From positions 1 through 64,000 of the forward strand of contig RPFO01002049.1 in the NCBI GenBank assembly GCA_009746045.1: DNA of 64,000 bases. The letters are read 5' to 3'. Below are positions 30,796-63,169 of the stretch, in pieces. Below the pieces are notes generated by a model. The model made no database searches. It saw only the letters and a list, made by a program, of their open reading frames with translations, and was not told the DNA's origin. The DNA is from Mesostigma viride. Its lineage: Eukaryota; Streptophyta; Mesostigmatophyceae; Mesostigmatales; Mesostigmataceae. Both the position numbers and the translations under genes were made by a program. Numbering within the stretch: the first letter of the stretch is position 1; the number at the start of each line of letters is the position of its first letter.

Positions 30796-31763
30796 TAACC
30801 CCTAAACCGTCCTCGTGCCGATTTTCGACCACGAGTTTTACTCATGACTGGAATTCGGCATGAGTTTGTGCGCCCTGTAGAAATCTCGCGGGAAGGTTTT
30901 CGCGGGTAAAAATAGGACCGTTGGAAAGGTCTAGATTCACTCTATCCGTAGCACTCTTGAAAGACTGTATCTGACCACCGGACCAGGGTGAAAACCCTGG
31001 TCAAAGCTGACAGGGTACCCTAAACTGGTGACTCAAAATAGTCATAAGATATTTTGAGCATTATCTTGTGGGTCCCTGGGTGAAACAAGACATGGAAGTG
31101 CTTGGATGTAGTGCTTGGGTACACTTACAGTCCCCCCTGAAATACTAGGGTGAAATCCAAGGTATACGTGGTCCATCATGCATTGGTTGTGAAGTTTATA
31201 CTCGCGACCCGCGCGCAGCTGTCTCCAAGCATATGCGGCAGTGGTTATGGTGAATATTGGTGGCACACAGGTTGAAATATGCGTTAACATGCATGTTTGC
31301 CAATATTCCATGCTTACCTATCATGTCCAGGTTCAAAACTGCACTAGAATGCTTGTTCTAGCCCCCCTAAACTGGTGACTCAAATGAGTCACCAGTTATT
31401 TTTAGCTCCATCTGGTGGGCCCCTGGGGCAGTTACAATTTTTAGTGCTAGTATCCCATCCTAACTAGTAAATCTATCTACAAAACCAACCCCAGGGGCAA
31501 CTTATTGAGAAAAGTGGTCTATCATGCATTGTAAGTGGGTCACCGCGCACACTCACCGTACCCCCCTGAGGGGGGTGCTATTTATAGAGCAGGGGGGGCT
31601 AGTACTAGGACCACCCACTATACTCCCAGGTGGGCCCTCATATGGGGATGCTTGGTTCCCAGCATGGTCTAGAAATAATAATTAGGCTGAATGGGGGCAC
31701 CTGTGGCGTACTATGAAACTGGTGACTCACCTTAGGCACGAGTGCGAGACGGTGGAGGGGTTA
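30796..31763. mobile_element. short TIR element (MITE-like), TA target duplication
   Basis: The ends are ACCCCTAAACCGTC at 30798 and the inverse ACCCCTCCACCGTC ending at 31761 (12 of 14 identical), followed on each side by a CTCGTGCC-like block. TA flanks both ends. Inside, CCCCTAAACTGGTGACTCAAA occurs at about 31016 and 31364. There is no coding capacity, as expected of a non-autonomous element. Confidence 0.55.
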
Positions 31764-31907
31764 ATGCAACATCCATGGGGGTCCCGTTATAGGCAGGGCT
31801 TGGCTAAATTCTGTAGACAACATCCATGGGGGCCATTATGGGCGCACATGCGCGTGGGCCACATGCTAGGCTAAGCCTGACTAATCTACACTACTGGTAT
31901 GAATTCC
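31764..31907. other. short non-genic gap
   Basis: Two near-identical pieces around ACATCCATGGGGG; nothing else recognisable. Confidence 0.4.
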
Positions 31908-33257
31908 CTAGTCTGGGGTGGCAGGAGGGGGCTGCCAGGGCTTGTGGTCAACGTGGATGACCGCCCCCCTCCAGTATACCGGCTTCCCCCCTGCGCTGTG
32001 CCGGAGCTGAAGGTAGGTCGGCCATAGCTCGCGTCGCCGCTGTTGCTGGGCCAGGGTCAAGTCGTCGTCCAGCGTGAAGCGAGTCCTCGAGAGCTTCTTG
32101 CGGCATTTAAGGAACTCCAGCTTGTCCGCCATGTACTTAAAGGTGAGGAGCACGGGTGCCGGGCCAGCCTTCCCCCGCGCGCGGGGGAGGCGGACAGCCG
32201 ACATGTCCAGCTCACCAGTGAGTAGCATGGGGGCAAGAATGTCGCGCTTAAATGCCTCAAGAAGGCTCGTGGAGGTCTCACCTGCCGGCTGGTCGAAGTG
32301 CTTGACGATGACATTGTGGCCGCTGCGCCGGGCGATGTCGGTTTCCTCGCGAAGGTCGAGGGCTTGTTGCTTGAGTTGTGCCGAGATGGTGGAGGTGGTG
32401 GAGGTGGTGTGCTGCTTAAGCAAGTCCGCCCAGGTGGAGGGAGCATCGCCGGCCGGGCCAGCAGGCGCCGGCTGGGCGGCGATGTCCTTCACCGCCTGGG
32501 CGGTGAGGCCGGCGGTGTCATGCAAGCTCTCAAGGGCGTTGGCGGTGGCTTGAAGGCGTTGGTCGAGGTCGAGGAGCTGGGCTTTGATGTCGGCAGTGGA
32601 GGCGGAAATGGCAGTGGAGGTGGAGGCGGCAGCGGTGGAAATGTGAGGAAGTTCAGCAGCCAGCGTGCCACCCATTGCTGCGACGTCAGCAGCAAGGGGG
32701 GTCACGTGCTGCTGAAAGGCTTCCGTGAGGATGGAACGGAGGGTGGAGGCGGAGATGGATGGAGCCCAGATCTCGCCGTCAGAGCGCTGGAGAAGGGAGT
32801 TGAGGACGGCGTGCTGGAGTTCGGGGCGGGGGCAGCCAAGCATGGCGCCGTGGGCTAGCCAGGGGCTGCCGTTGCTGCAGAGGAGGCGACCTTGGTCGTA
32901 GAGATGGATGCACAGGTCGTAAAGCGAGGCGTAGTCCCCGAAGAAGATGCAGTCCATAGCATCGTCAGGAGACATGTTGTTCCAGTCGTGATCATCGACC
33001 TTGAAAGGGTGGGGCCGAAAGCGCGGTTCCGAGGGGCGGGACCATCCTGTTTTGTCGGCTGGGCGGGTGCGTTTCGGGTCAGGCGATGCCGATGGCGAGG
33101 CATTAAGCCCGGGAGGTTGCTGGGTGGCCACCAGTGCACGACTAGTGTCACCGCTGCCTGCCGGACCTGATGGCGAAGCGGCAGCCGCAGCTGCCGCATT
33201 TTCATGGGCGAGCGCATCCGCCAAACTGCGTTGCGTCAAAGGACGTTTGCTCGTCAT
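31908..33257 (-). CDS. LINE ORF1 protein, intact (449 aa)
   Basis: The longest uninterrupted LINE frame in the window, with an ATG at 33257-33255. The N part is low-complexity and Ala-rich, then basic/Pro. Residues about 100-190 form a compact hydrophobic segment. Residues about 195-270 are helical and Ala/Thr/Leu-rich, probably a coiled coil for trimerisation. From about 315 the RSGHNVIVKHF start, the LTFKYMADKLEFLKCRKKL segment and the LWPTYLQLRHSAGG end resemble the RRM-like plus C-terminal domain of L1-type ORF1p, which binds element RNA as a chaperone. There is no ORF2 directly downstream; the next sequence is a short gap and a TIR element, so this copy cannot transpose by itself. The 5' flank matches the LINE copy 2 5' UTR. 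Confidence 0.72.
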   Translation of the reverse strand: MTSKRPLTQRSLADALAHENAAAAAAASPSGPAGSGDTSRALVATQQPPGLNASPSASPDPKRTRPADKTGWSRPSEPRFRPHPFKVDDHDWNNMSPDDAMDCIFFGDYASLYDLCIHLYDQGRLLCSNGSPWLAHGAMLGCPRPELQHAVLNSLLQRSDGEIWAPSISASTLRSILTEAFQQHVTPLAADVAAMGGTLAAELPHISTAAASTSTAISASTADIKAQLLDLDQRLQATANALESLHDTAGLTAQAVKDIAAQPAPAGPAGDAPSTWADLLKQHTTSTTSTISAQLKQQALDLREETDIARRSGHNVIVKHFDQPAGETSTSLLEAFKRDILAPMLLTGELDMSAVRLPRARGKAGPAPVLLTFKYMADKLEFLKCRKKLSRTRFTLDDDLTLAQQQRRRELWPTYLQLRHSAGGKPVYWRGAVIHVDHKPWQPPPATPD

Positions 33258-33505
33258 ATATTGCGTGTTAGATTCGGAAAATTATATCAGCATGTGCGTC
33301 TTAGAAAGACGAAGCGATAGTGATATTCACAGCTGAATTTGGGGCTCAAACGTGAAAGTTATGAGCTCCGCCGTCAGCCATGGCTACCTCGTGGCTCGTG
33401 GCTCGTGGCCCGTGGGGACATGTGCAGAGAGTGGATGCGGTGCTCAAACTGGGCTGGGACCACTAGGTCGTCCAGCAACATCTGAACGTAGTTGGTGACA
33501 GGTTT
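33258..33505 (-). other. LINE 5' UTR of the intact ORF1
   Basis: Shares short motifs with 28981-29175. It contains GTGGCTCGTGGCTCGTGGCCCGTGG, a small local repeat, at about 33393-33417. It abuts the 3' end of the next LINE. Confidence 0.45.
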
Positions 33506-33507
33506 CC

Positions 33508-34316
33508 CTACCCTTTTGGGATGCGCACCATCTGCCTCCATATTACAGACAAACCAGGAGGCTGCCTGGGGGTGAGCCCGTCACGTCTAGTGTAGCACAT
33601 GTCCATGCCGAGTCTATCTCGAAAAGTCCACGGGTGGCGGCCCTGCCGCGCGCGGCCGGGGGCACGCCAGGTGAGGACATATCGCCCAGGTTGGGCGGGC
33701 TTGGTGCCAGCTAGTCTATCTGAGGTATCTACCTGATCTGTGCGGGCCAGGTGCCCGGCTAGGCCCAGGCGCCTGTGCCTAATAATGTGGGAAACATAGG
33801 GCAAATCAGCGTTCAAATCCTCATTACTAATGTGCAAACCAAAGGGGATGTTAAGGGCCTTGCGCAGCATCTTGGTGACGGCGCCGTCGAGTCGTTGCTC
33901 CAGCTCCTGCGTCAGTGTCCACGTCTCGGCGCCGTAGGTCAGGATCGTCAAAATGACGACCTTGAAGAGGTCACGCTTGACGATCCGGGGGAGGGCGGGG
34001 TTGCTCCACCAGCGGCGGTGGTCATGAAGTTGCGCCCATGCCATGTCAATCCGTGTCGTCAGGTCGTCCTCGCAGTCGGGAAGCCAACTGCCGGGCAGCT
34101 TGAAGCGGCCTGAAGTAGGGTAGTTGACCTCGGCATCGTCTAAGAGGCGGAGTGTGGGTGGGGGCCCTGCCATGCCGAGGGCCAGGGCCTCCGTTTTGGG
34201 GCTGATTTCTAGACAAACCGCCCGAGCCTCGAGCGCCAGGCAGTCCAGCCAAAGTTGGGCAGACTCCGGCTTCTCGATGAGCGTGATGTCGTCGGCATAA
34301 ATGAGGTCAGCTAGTA
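33508..34316 (-). pseudogene. LINE ORF2 reverse transcriptase C-terminal half
   Basis: Minus strand. Starts at the RT palm motif LIYADDITLIEKPES (about 34305-34265), then LDCLALEARAVCLEISP, KRDLFKVVILTILTYGAETW (about 33985-33930), MLRKALNIPFGL and HRRLGLAGHLARTD, ending near 33508. It is uninterrupted from 34173 but truncated just upstream of the YADD motif, as in 5'-truncated LINE insertions. It is the best template for the split copy at 1527-1858 plus 13119-14012. Confidence 0.8.
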
Positions 34317-34329
34317 AATTACGGAGGTA

Positions 34330-35100
34330 TATTATTCATTAATTAATCAATTCCCTCCCTGCCTCAAGTGGGCAGGCCACAGAGGACTCTCTCTGCATCA
34401 TGGTGCAGGCCCAACAGTGGGTGTGATACAACAAGTAGGCTGACACAAAGCAAATGCTGCGCCGCCGCCTCATAGGCGGGTTTGGGAGAGTACAAAGGCC
34501 TTTCCCGGGGCCTGCGGGTCTATTAGGGGCATACCCGGGGTTGACCCACAACCCCAATGTCGACATATATTGTATTGATAAACCCAATATCAGTGGACCA
34601 TGCAACCTTCCTCTGGTGCATGCATCAGAATCGTGTACACATAATAAACAATGGCATGCTAAATCGATCATTCTAGTAGTACGTACTACACAGTGTGGCC
34701 GGCGCGACACATAGGCCAGCTGGCCAGGCAGCAAGCCATATCCTTCACAGCGCCGCCGCGATGCGCTGTGAGAGCCGGCCCGATGTGTGCATGTGCGGCC
34801 GGAGATATCTTTATGTAGTTCCAGCCAGGCGCTCTGTGCACTAGATGCACATGCATGCGCCAGCTAGAGCTAAATCTACACGCAAATTAAATATACGAGC
34901 CATCCATGCATTCAAGGGAATCAGCAATGTGGCATGCACATGCATACAGATGCAGTCGCGTGCATGCTTTATTAAATCACAATGCAAACTCCCTTCGGAA
35001 TTCTGGGCATGACACCGGGAGTTTGCAAGGGTATTTCAGGGAATGCCGCATAAGCCAAACAGGCGACCTCAGCAGACCAACGCCGCACTGCCATTATTAG
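34330..35100. other. intergenic, no gene seen
   Basis: About 770 bp between the LINE block and the TMEM230-like gene. A short TTAA run at 34336-34348 and an AGGACTCTCTCTGCATCATGG block similar to the dispersed repeats are present. No convincing reading frame. Confidence 0.5.
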
Positions 35101-35103
35101 CGC

Positions 35104-35490
35104 TCAGTACTGAGGCATTTGAGAAAATGCGTATCCCTCCCGACCCCTCATTGCGTAGTAAGCAATCCTTGTTTCGTAGAATCCGGGAAGAAAGACCAAC
35201 ATTCCAATCGTCAGAAACCCATAGCCCTGATCTTTTTCGCCTTTCATGTGGCCCGACAGGATGAAGTACGCCAGTGTTAAAAAAGTTGTTCCAAGGAAAA
35301 ATAGCAAAAGCGCCAGTGCTATTTCCTTCCACGGAAAATGGAGGTCTTCAAAGGTCGAATCGAATCTGGCGTCGTATTCTGGCTCATCAACATTGCGATT
35401 ACTAGAATTTGGACGCCTTCTAAGGGACGTGTCCTGCACCTTCTCCTCCAATCCGTCATCCGTCGGAAGCCTGGAATACTTAGCATCCAT
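35104..35490 (-). CDS. TMEM230-like two-helix membrane protein (128 aa)
   Basis: The start is ATG 35490-35488 (MDAKYSRLPTDDG); the frame is open further upstream without ATG. The N part keeps the KYSRL..TDDG motif typical of TMEM230 (C20orf30). A first hydrophobic helix follows PWKEIALALLLFFLGTTFLTL, then a loop SGHMKGEKDQGYGF, then a second helix whose end carries the family signature VFLPGFYETRIAYYA followed by RGREGY. Length (animal proteins about 120 aa) and all landmarks fit. In animals it is a small membrane protein of secretory and recycling vesicles; the algal role is inferred to be similar. It is a single-exon gene here. The acidic linker before the first helix is longer than in animals. 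Confidence 0.88.
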   Translation of the reverse strand: MDAKYSRLPTDDGLEEKVQDTSLRRRPNSSNRNVDEPEYDARFDSTFEDLHFPWKEIALALLLFFLGTTFLTLAYFILSGHMKGEKDQGYGFLTIGMLVFLPGFYETRIAYYAMRGREGYAFSQMPQY

Positions 35491-35630
35491 CCGATCAGGA
35501 AACGCCCGCGAGATCAAAAACGAGGTCTCCTTAACATCGTCATTCACAGATAATTCTGATCGTTTCGGCTAACGTCATCCGGCTTAGTACATCCTCGCGC
35601 TTTTGCACTGTGGTAATGGAAGGCTCTTCT

Positions 35631-35951
35631 CTATGCCGCCTGCTCAGTTGGCAGTGGGCACGACCGGCAAATTGCAATGGGCTTCACGTCGTCAATCAGG
35701 CAAAGGTTTCCGAGTCGAACCTCAAATAGATTGCTAAGCTTCGAAGTAGAGACTCCTTGTTTTTCACCGCAAATTTCACTATTTCCCGCTTTGCTTTTGG
35801 TGAGCCTGTCGTTTCCCGGATTCCCGTGATCGTCGGCATCTCCCAAGCAATACAGACAAGCACGTCCGACACTGTAGTAGTCACGTCCGATACCGACTTC
35901 TAGCTTTGCCACTAAAAAACTCTCTATTGCCACGGGACCAGGACGGGACAA
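35631..35951 (-). CDS. unidentified short ORF with CxxC pairs
   Basis: An open minus-strand frame of about 107 codons with no ATG at its start (TTG context), so it may be an exon or a relic. The composition is protein-like, with a CLYC pair near residue 33 and a CRSC pair near residue 96 that could bind a metal. It lies upstream of the TMEM230-like gene on the same strand. No family recognised. Confidence 0.25.
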   Translation of the reverse strand: MSRPGPVAIESFLVAKLEVGIGRDYYSVGRACLYCLGDADDHGNPGNDRLTKSKAGNSEICGEKQGVSTSKLSNLFEVRLGNLCLIDDVKPIAICRSCPLPTEQAA

Positions 35952-36126
35952 TATTTTTCAGACTCATGAGTCTGGATGCGCATCCAGCCTCACCCGAGCC
36001 TAGTGGTGCTGTACAAGCAGGTCCGTAGCCTGCATACAAGGCTCGCCTGTCCGCCTGTGGGCCTGCGGGCGCGTAAATTACTGTAGTTGGGCGCCGTAAG
36101 TGCAAGACAGCAGACCCCCGGCAGCC

Positions 36127-36866
36127 ATGGCGGGAGAAACATTTCCGGAAATTGACGGGGGCGGCATGGACATTTACCTAGAAGTAGATTGAAGTTTCAA
36201 TATCTTGTTGCTAAGCATGCAAGTTAGCATTAATTGCAATGCGATAGATAAGGTATTTTATCATGGATTTTCTCCAGAGCTTGACAATGTTTGTCGTGGA
36301 AGAATGTTCCAATGCCGCAAATCAAGTGACGTCATTACTATCGATTGTTATTTTAAATTGCCGAATATTCCAATTGAGCGTCACTTTGAAGATTCATATT
36401 GCCTTGTTATGTTGCCAGGCGGACCAAAATCCAGGCGAGTTACCGTCGACTGTGCTCGCCATCACCTTGCAACAGTTGAAGTACATGCAACTGGCGAGCG
36501 GGGTTGCTGGTGTAAGTGGTGTTCTTTTTTTACCTGCGAGCTGTCTTCGTTCTTCTGCGTTGTGCATTGTTTCTCGATGCATGTAGGAGCGCGCATACAA
36601 GCAGGCTTGCTTTCTTTGGGTCAGGTCCCGGTGGTGCGTTGTCGATCGAGGGAGCCCGTCAAGCAGGCGTGCTGGTTGCTTATTATGATGATGATTTTAA
36701 ACTTGTCTGATTCCCACCATATGTTCAGCTAGACTATGGCCACGTTTGGTGCCATGATGCTACAGTTTTACCGTTGGCAGCCACATTTTCCGCTTGCCTC
36801 AAGCGTTGGAATGCACAACCTCTCCATTTTTATCCCGCCCGGCATGTCAGTCTCGGAACTCCAGGT
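36127..36866 (+). CDS. candidate multi-exon gene, unidentified
   Basis: Three pieces look exonic but the joins are not proven. Piece 1 is ATG 36127 (MAGETFPEIDGGGMDIYLE) with a possible GT donor at about 36184. Piece 2 runs from about 36277, after a TTCTCCAG acceptor, to a donor at GTGTAAGT (about 36510); two overlapping frames are open. Piece 3, about 36734-36865, reads FGAMMLQFYRWQPHFPL and ends SELQ before GTAAGA. It starts 0.64 kb from the TMEM230-like start in divergent orientation. No family recognised. Confidence 0.3.
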
Positions 36867-36959
36867 AAGAAACCCTTCATTGCTTATTCATACTTGCTGA
36901 TTGGGCCAACGTATGTGCTTCTATCGCCAGCCGCGCTTCTCCTTACACCTTTTTTTGTT

Positions 36960-37560
36960 TGACTGCAAGGGCCCTGCCTGATGCCTTGTTGGCATTGGTG
37001 GTGGTCGTTGTGGATGTCAAGCACGTGGTCGGAAAGACGGTATCGCGGTATGGCATCGGTAAACTTCTAAAATTCAGTGTAGGTAAAGCTCTTGCCAGCA
37101 ACCTAGGCACCATAGCAGTAGTATTGTCAGTACGGTTCCTGTGCTTGCTCGACAGGATTAGTCCTGTAGCCTTTTTTTCTCATGAAGGCTATGGTTGGCA
37201 GTGGTACCATTACATGTTGCCTGCATGCAATTGTTCTAGGCTCGATACGTGTCCATGGTAGGTGATTACGATAAGGGTGCTAGAATTTCTTCTAAGAGAA
37301 CGGAAGTCCTGTTGAGATCAAGGTTGGCAGAATAAGTAGACTGGTGGTGTCACATTGGTTTCTCTATGCTAATGTGAATAGGGTTGTGGTGTTGGGATGC
37401 TGCATGTTGCCACCGGAGGAAGGCAGGATTCATGCTTCAAAAAGAAACTATTGTAGCAAACTATATCATAGCGAAGTATTATAGCAGCAGCCAGCACGTA
37501 ATACCTAGCAAGCGAACTTCTTGCATATTGCATCCTGTCTTTCCTTGCTTCCAGGCTTGC
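36960..37560. other. no gene recognised
   Basis: T-rich sequence downstream of the candidate exons; an open frame at 36959-37261 has no supporting features. It may be intron or 3' UTR. Confidence 0.4.
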
Positions 37561-37575
37561 TTCGTTACTTTGGCT

Positions 37576-37640
37576 TTGCTGGCTGGCCGGCTTGCTGGCC
37601 GGCTTGCTGGCCGGCTTGCTGGCCGGCTTGCTGGCTGGCT
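37576..37640. repeat. 12-bp minisatellite CTGGCCGGCTTG
   Basis: About five units of CTGGCCGGCTTG, flanked by CTGGCTGG. Confidence 0.9.
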
Positions 37641-37881
37641 TGTATTGCTTGTTCATGCCCACATGCACACATTTGCATACTTACGTATCCACATGCCCGT
37701 GCGCACACACACATTGCTATCCACACACAATACCACGCTTGTGCCACTACACCAAGGCAACCAACCAATGTAACAAGCTGCCATATCCCATATCGTCATG
37801 GCTTCCCACCCTACCCAGCTGTTAGCTGCACTGCAGGACCAGTGTCTCCTAACACCATGGGTTGTCATGCCAAATCGCTGA

Positions 37882-38031
37882 CATGGCTGTCATGGCTGTC
37901 ATGGTTGTCATGGAGCCCTGTCATGGCTGTCATGGCTGTCATGGCCGTCATGGCTGTCGGTCATGGCTGTCATGGCTGTCATGGCTGTCATGGCTGTCAT
38001 GGCTGTCATGGCTGTCATGGCTGTCATCAAG
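37882..38031. repeat. 9-bp minisatellite (ATGGCTGTC)n, array 1
   Basis: About 16 units with a few variants (ATGGTTGTC, ATGGAGCCCTGTC, ATGGCCGTC). All units are multiples of 3, which leaves frames open by default. Confidence 0.95.
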
Positions 38032-38285
38032 GAGACAACCAGCGCAGGCCAGAAATCGGGAGAATCTGGACCATGGTAGCTCGAGCCTGCTGTTATCTTG
38101 TCCGCGTTTTCGAGTCGTTCAGGATGATGAATATGAATGGAGATGGAAATGTGTAGCCTTGTGCATTGAAATTATGGCTGGCTTACGTGTAGAGCGACTA
38201 GATGGCCTAGACGGTGGGGCCAGAAACAGCTTGCTTGATCAGGGCGTGTGTTTCGAGCCTAACTGGCCGGGAGTGTCTACTGGTG

Positions 38286-38482
38286 AGCTGTCATGGCTGT
38301 CATGGCTGTCATGGCTGTCATGTGGCTGTCATAGCTGTCATATGGCTGTCATGGCTGTCATGGCTGTCATGGCTGTCATGGCTGTCATGGCTGTCACGGC
38401 TGTCATGGCTGTCATGGCTGTCATGGCTGTCATGGCTGTCATGGCTGTCATGGCTGTCATGGCTGTCATGACTGTCATCGCC
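38286..38482. repeat. 9-bp minisatellite (ATGGCTGTC)n, array 2
   Basis: About 21 units with occasional TGTGGCTGTC and ATAGCTGTC variants. It is separated from array 1 by 250 bp of unrelated unique sequence. Confidence 0.95.
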
Positions 38483-39916
38483 GTTGCCAGGGGAATGTTA
38501 TGAGTGCCAGTTTACAATGCTCAAGGGCAGGCAACCAGTTCATTTGGCAATGCGCACGCAGGACGCAGGTGCATGCCGGACATGTGTTCTTTGTAACAGA
38601 AAGCGGCACGCAGCGCAGGCAGTGCCTGCTCGCTGGACATGCAAATGAATGCAGTCTTCAGCAAGTGGTCAGCGCACTTGCAAGATGCACAATCGCAGCG
38701 ATAACTGCAATGTTTTGTATCCACAGGTAAACCTGACATGCACACGATTGGCTAGCGCAGATATTGCTCCAACCACTTATGAAGTGAGACAACTATGCAT
38801 GGACGCATGGCAATCCAATGCCGTGGAAGGACTGGGGTAGTTATCTGAGAGGAGAGACGTGAAGGCCGCGGTCCTTGAGGTGCGCGGTCCTTGCCGTGCT
38901 GGTCCTTGAGGTGGGCGAAGTACTTGCGGACATGGAGGTCCTCCTGCTCCTCCAAATTGGCCTAGAAAAACCCAGATAACTGAGCCGGTAGGATCTAAAC
39001 TGCACGAGGTAGGTTGTCATGCAATATCTAAGATAGAAATCCACTCAGGGCAAGTCTAGCTTCACCTAGAGAGGTGTCCGGAATGCTGGCAGCACATTCT
39101 CAAAGCGCTTGCAGGCGACTCAACCATTACCTGGCAATAAATTATTCACTCCTTCGTCTTGGCCGCGGAAAGCAAATTGCGCAAAAGAGTTGTAGGAAAT
39201 GATTGTGTCATCAGCACTCCCTAAACTAGAACCTCAATTACCATTGTTACGCCTCGGATCCCGACTACCACCATGACCGCGAGTAACCCAATAGTTTCCA
39301 TGCCTAATCTGACCTAAACTATGTAACCGGTGGAAGGGATTCTACTCTGATTCGGGAAGAATCGCGGAGTTGCTGAGCTCAATGCATTTCTGTATGGCCT
39401 CCCAAATTGAGCACAAGACGTCGATAGAACACAAGATGTTGACAGGAGAGAATACACAAAATCATGAGCCCAAGCCACCATGGAACTCCTCCCTGGACTG
39501 TCGACACAAATGGTATAAAGGCGCATAAATGATCACCGTCTTTGTGTGTGCTCGGGCCAAGCATGGCCCTCGCCCGTACGATCACAGGTAGGTCTAGATC
39601 TACGGAGGATAACACACTAGTACCACATATGGCGGCGCTGGTCCAGAACACCAACGGTCAAAACACTAGTCCAAGTCATCATGTACGCGGCCTGACGCCA
39701 CGAACAATGTAAACGGTAGAATACTAACTGACCAACGGCATGACCGGTACTCCTGATTGGCAGGCTACAACTTGACGTAGGATCAACAAATTAGACAGAC
39801 GTAATGCTGAATTTCGGCATAACTACCACCGTTTGTTACAAGCCGTAACAGCAATATGCTTGTGCAAATATATCGTATTCGACTTGATGGATGCCTCGAT
39901 CATCAGAATTTGCGTG
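38483..39916. other. intergenic stretch with one possible exon
   Basis: No gene recognised. On the minus strand a TTTTTCTAG acceptor (about 38965) precedes an in-frame stretch NLEEQEDLHVRKYFAHL, ending near 38850; it reads like a coding exon but has no partner. Local CCTTGAGGTGCGCGG repeats occur at 38872-38915. Confidence 0.3.
39836..39840 (-). terminator. possible TGTAA polyadenylation signal of the DUF1350 gene
   Basis: TGTAA on the minus strand about 77 nt after the stop codon. UGUAA is the usual poly(A) signal in chlorophyte algae. A pentamer match alone is weak. Confidence 0.35.
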
Positions 39917-54692
<14,776 letters not shown>

Positions 54693-55462
54693 CGGAACAA
54701 CTATTACCTAGAGAAAACTAGCATCGAGCCATTCTAATTGGCGTCCCTTCGTAACCAGTATCAATCGTAAGCAAGCTGTTTCTAACTTGTGTAGGCTGAC
54801 CTCGGGGCTCAAGTTTGACGGCAAAGTTTTCTAGATTGCTCACGCGATATCCAGCTTGCAAGCCACACCACTGACACAGGAAACACCTTTTCTTAAGGTA
54901 GAAATTGCCTTGGTCCTTAGGTGCGACCTTCCTCGAAGGGCACCAAGCTCTGAAGCGAGCACGCTGCAGAGTGGTTTGATCGTTTGGTCCTTGATCCTTA
55001 GCAATCACACGCTGGCAGCGTGCACGCGTATCGTTGTGGGAAGGCCAAGTCAGGCACCCATGTGGCAGCATCAGAACGCAGCGGTTACAACTGACAACGT
55101 GGCTCAGAGCTCATCTTTCGTTCTGGCATCGCAACTCGCGCCACCTGAGAAGCCTCAGGCCGGAGACAAGGGGCAATCAACGTCATGTGGGCCGCCATGA
55201 CAGACCTGGGCAACCAGGCAGGCGCGCAATTTTGTCAGCGGGAACAGGGGCGGGAAGAGCCTTTAAGGTTCTAGAAGCTGCGCACCTGTGCGCATACAGA
55301 TTTTTGTTGGAGTGGGAGTTGACACAGCGAGGGAGCTGCGACTATGACACAGGAGTGCACAACGAAGGGCTAAGGGCAACTCTTGAGATCCTTTTAAGGT
55401 CTGCGAAGTTACACGCAGGAAGCATTTATTTCTGATTGTAGCAATTGCAGCAGCGGTTTCCC
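54693..55462. promoter_or_regulatory. shared intergenic region between divergent genes
   Basis: 770 bp between the start of the DUF1350 gene (minus) and the KH-domain gene (plus). No TATA box or other element can be assigned. A minus-strand open frame (55071-54718) is not recognised. The head-to-head layout suggests a bidirectional promoter. Confidence 0.5.
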
Positions 55463-63169
<7,707 letters not shown>

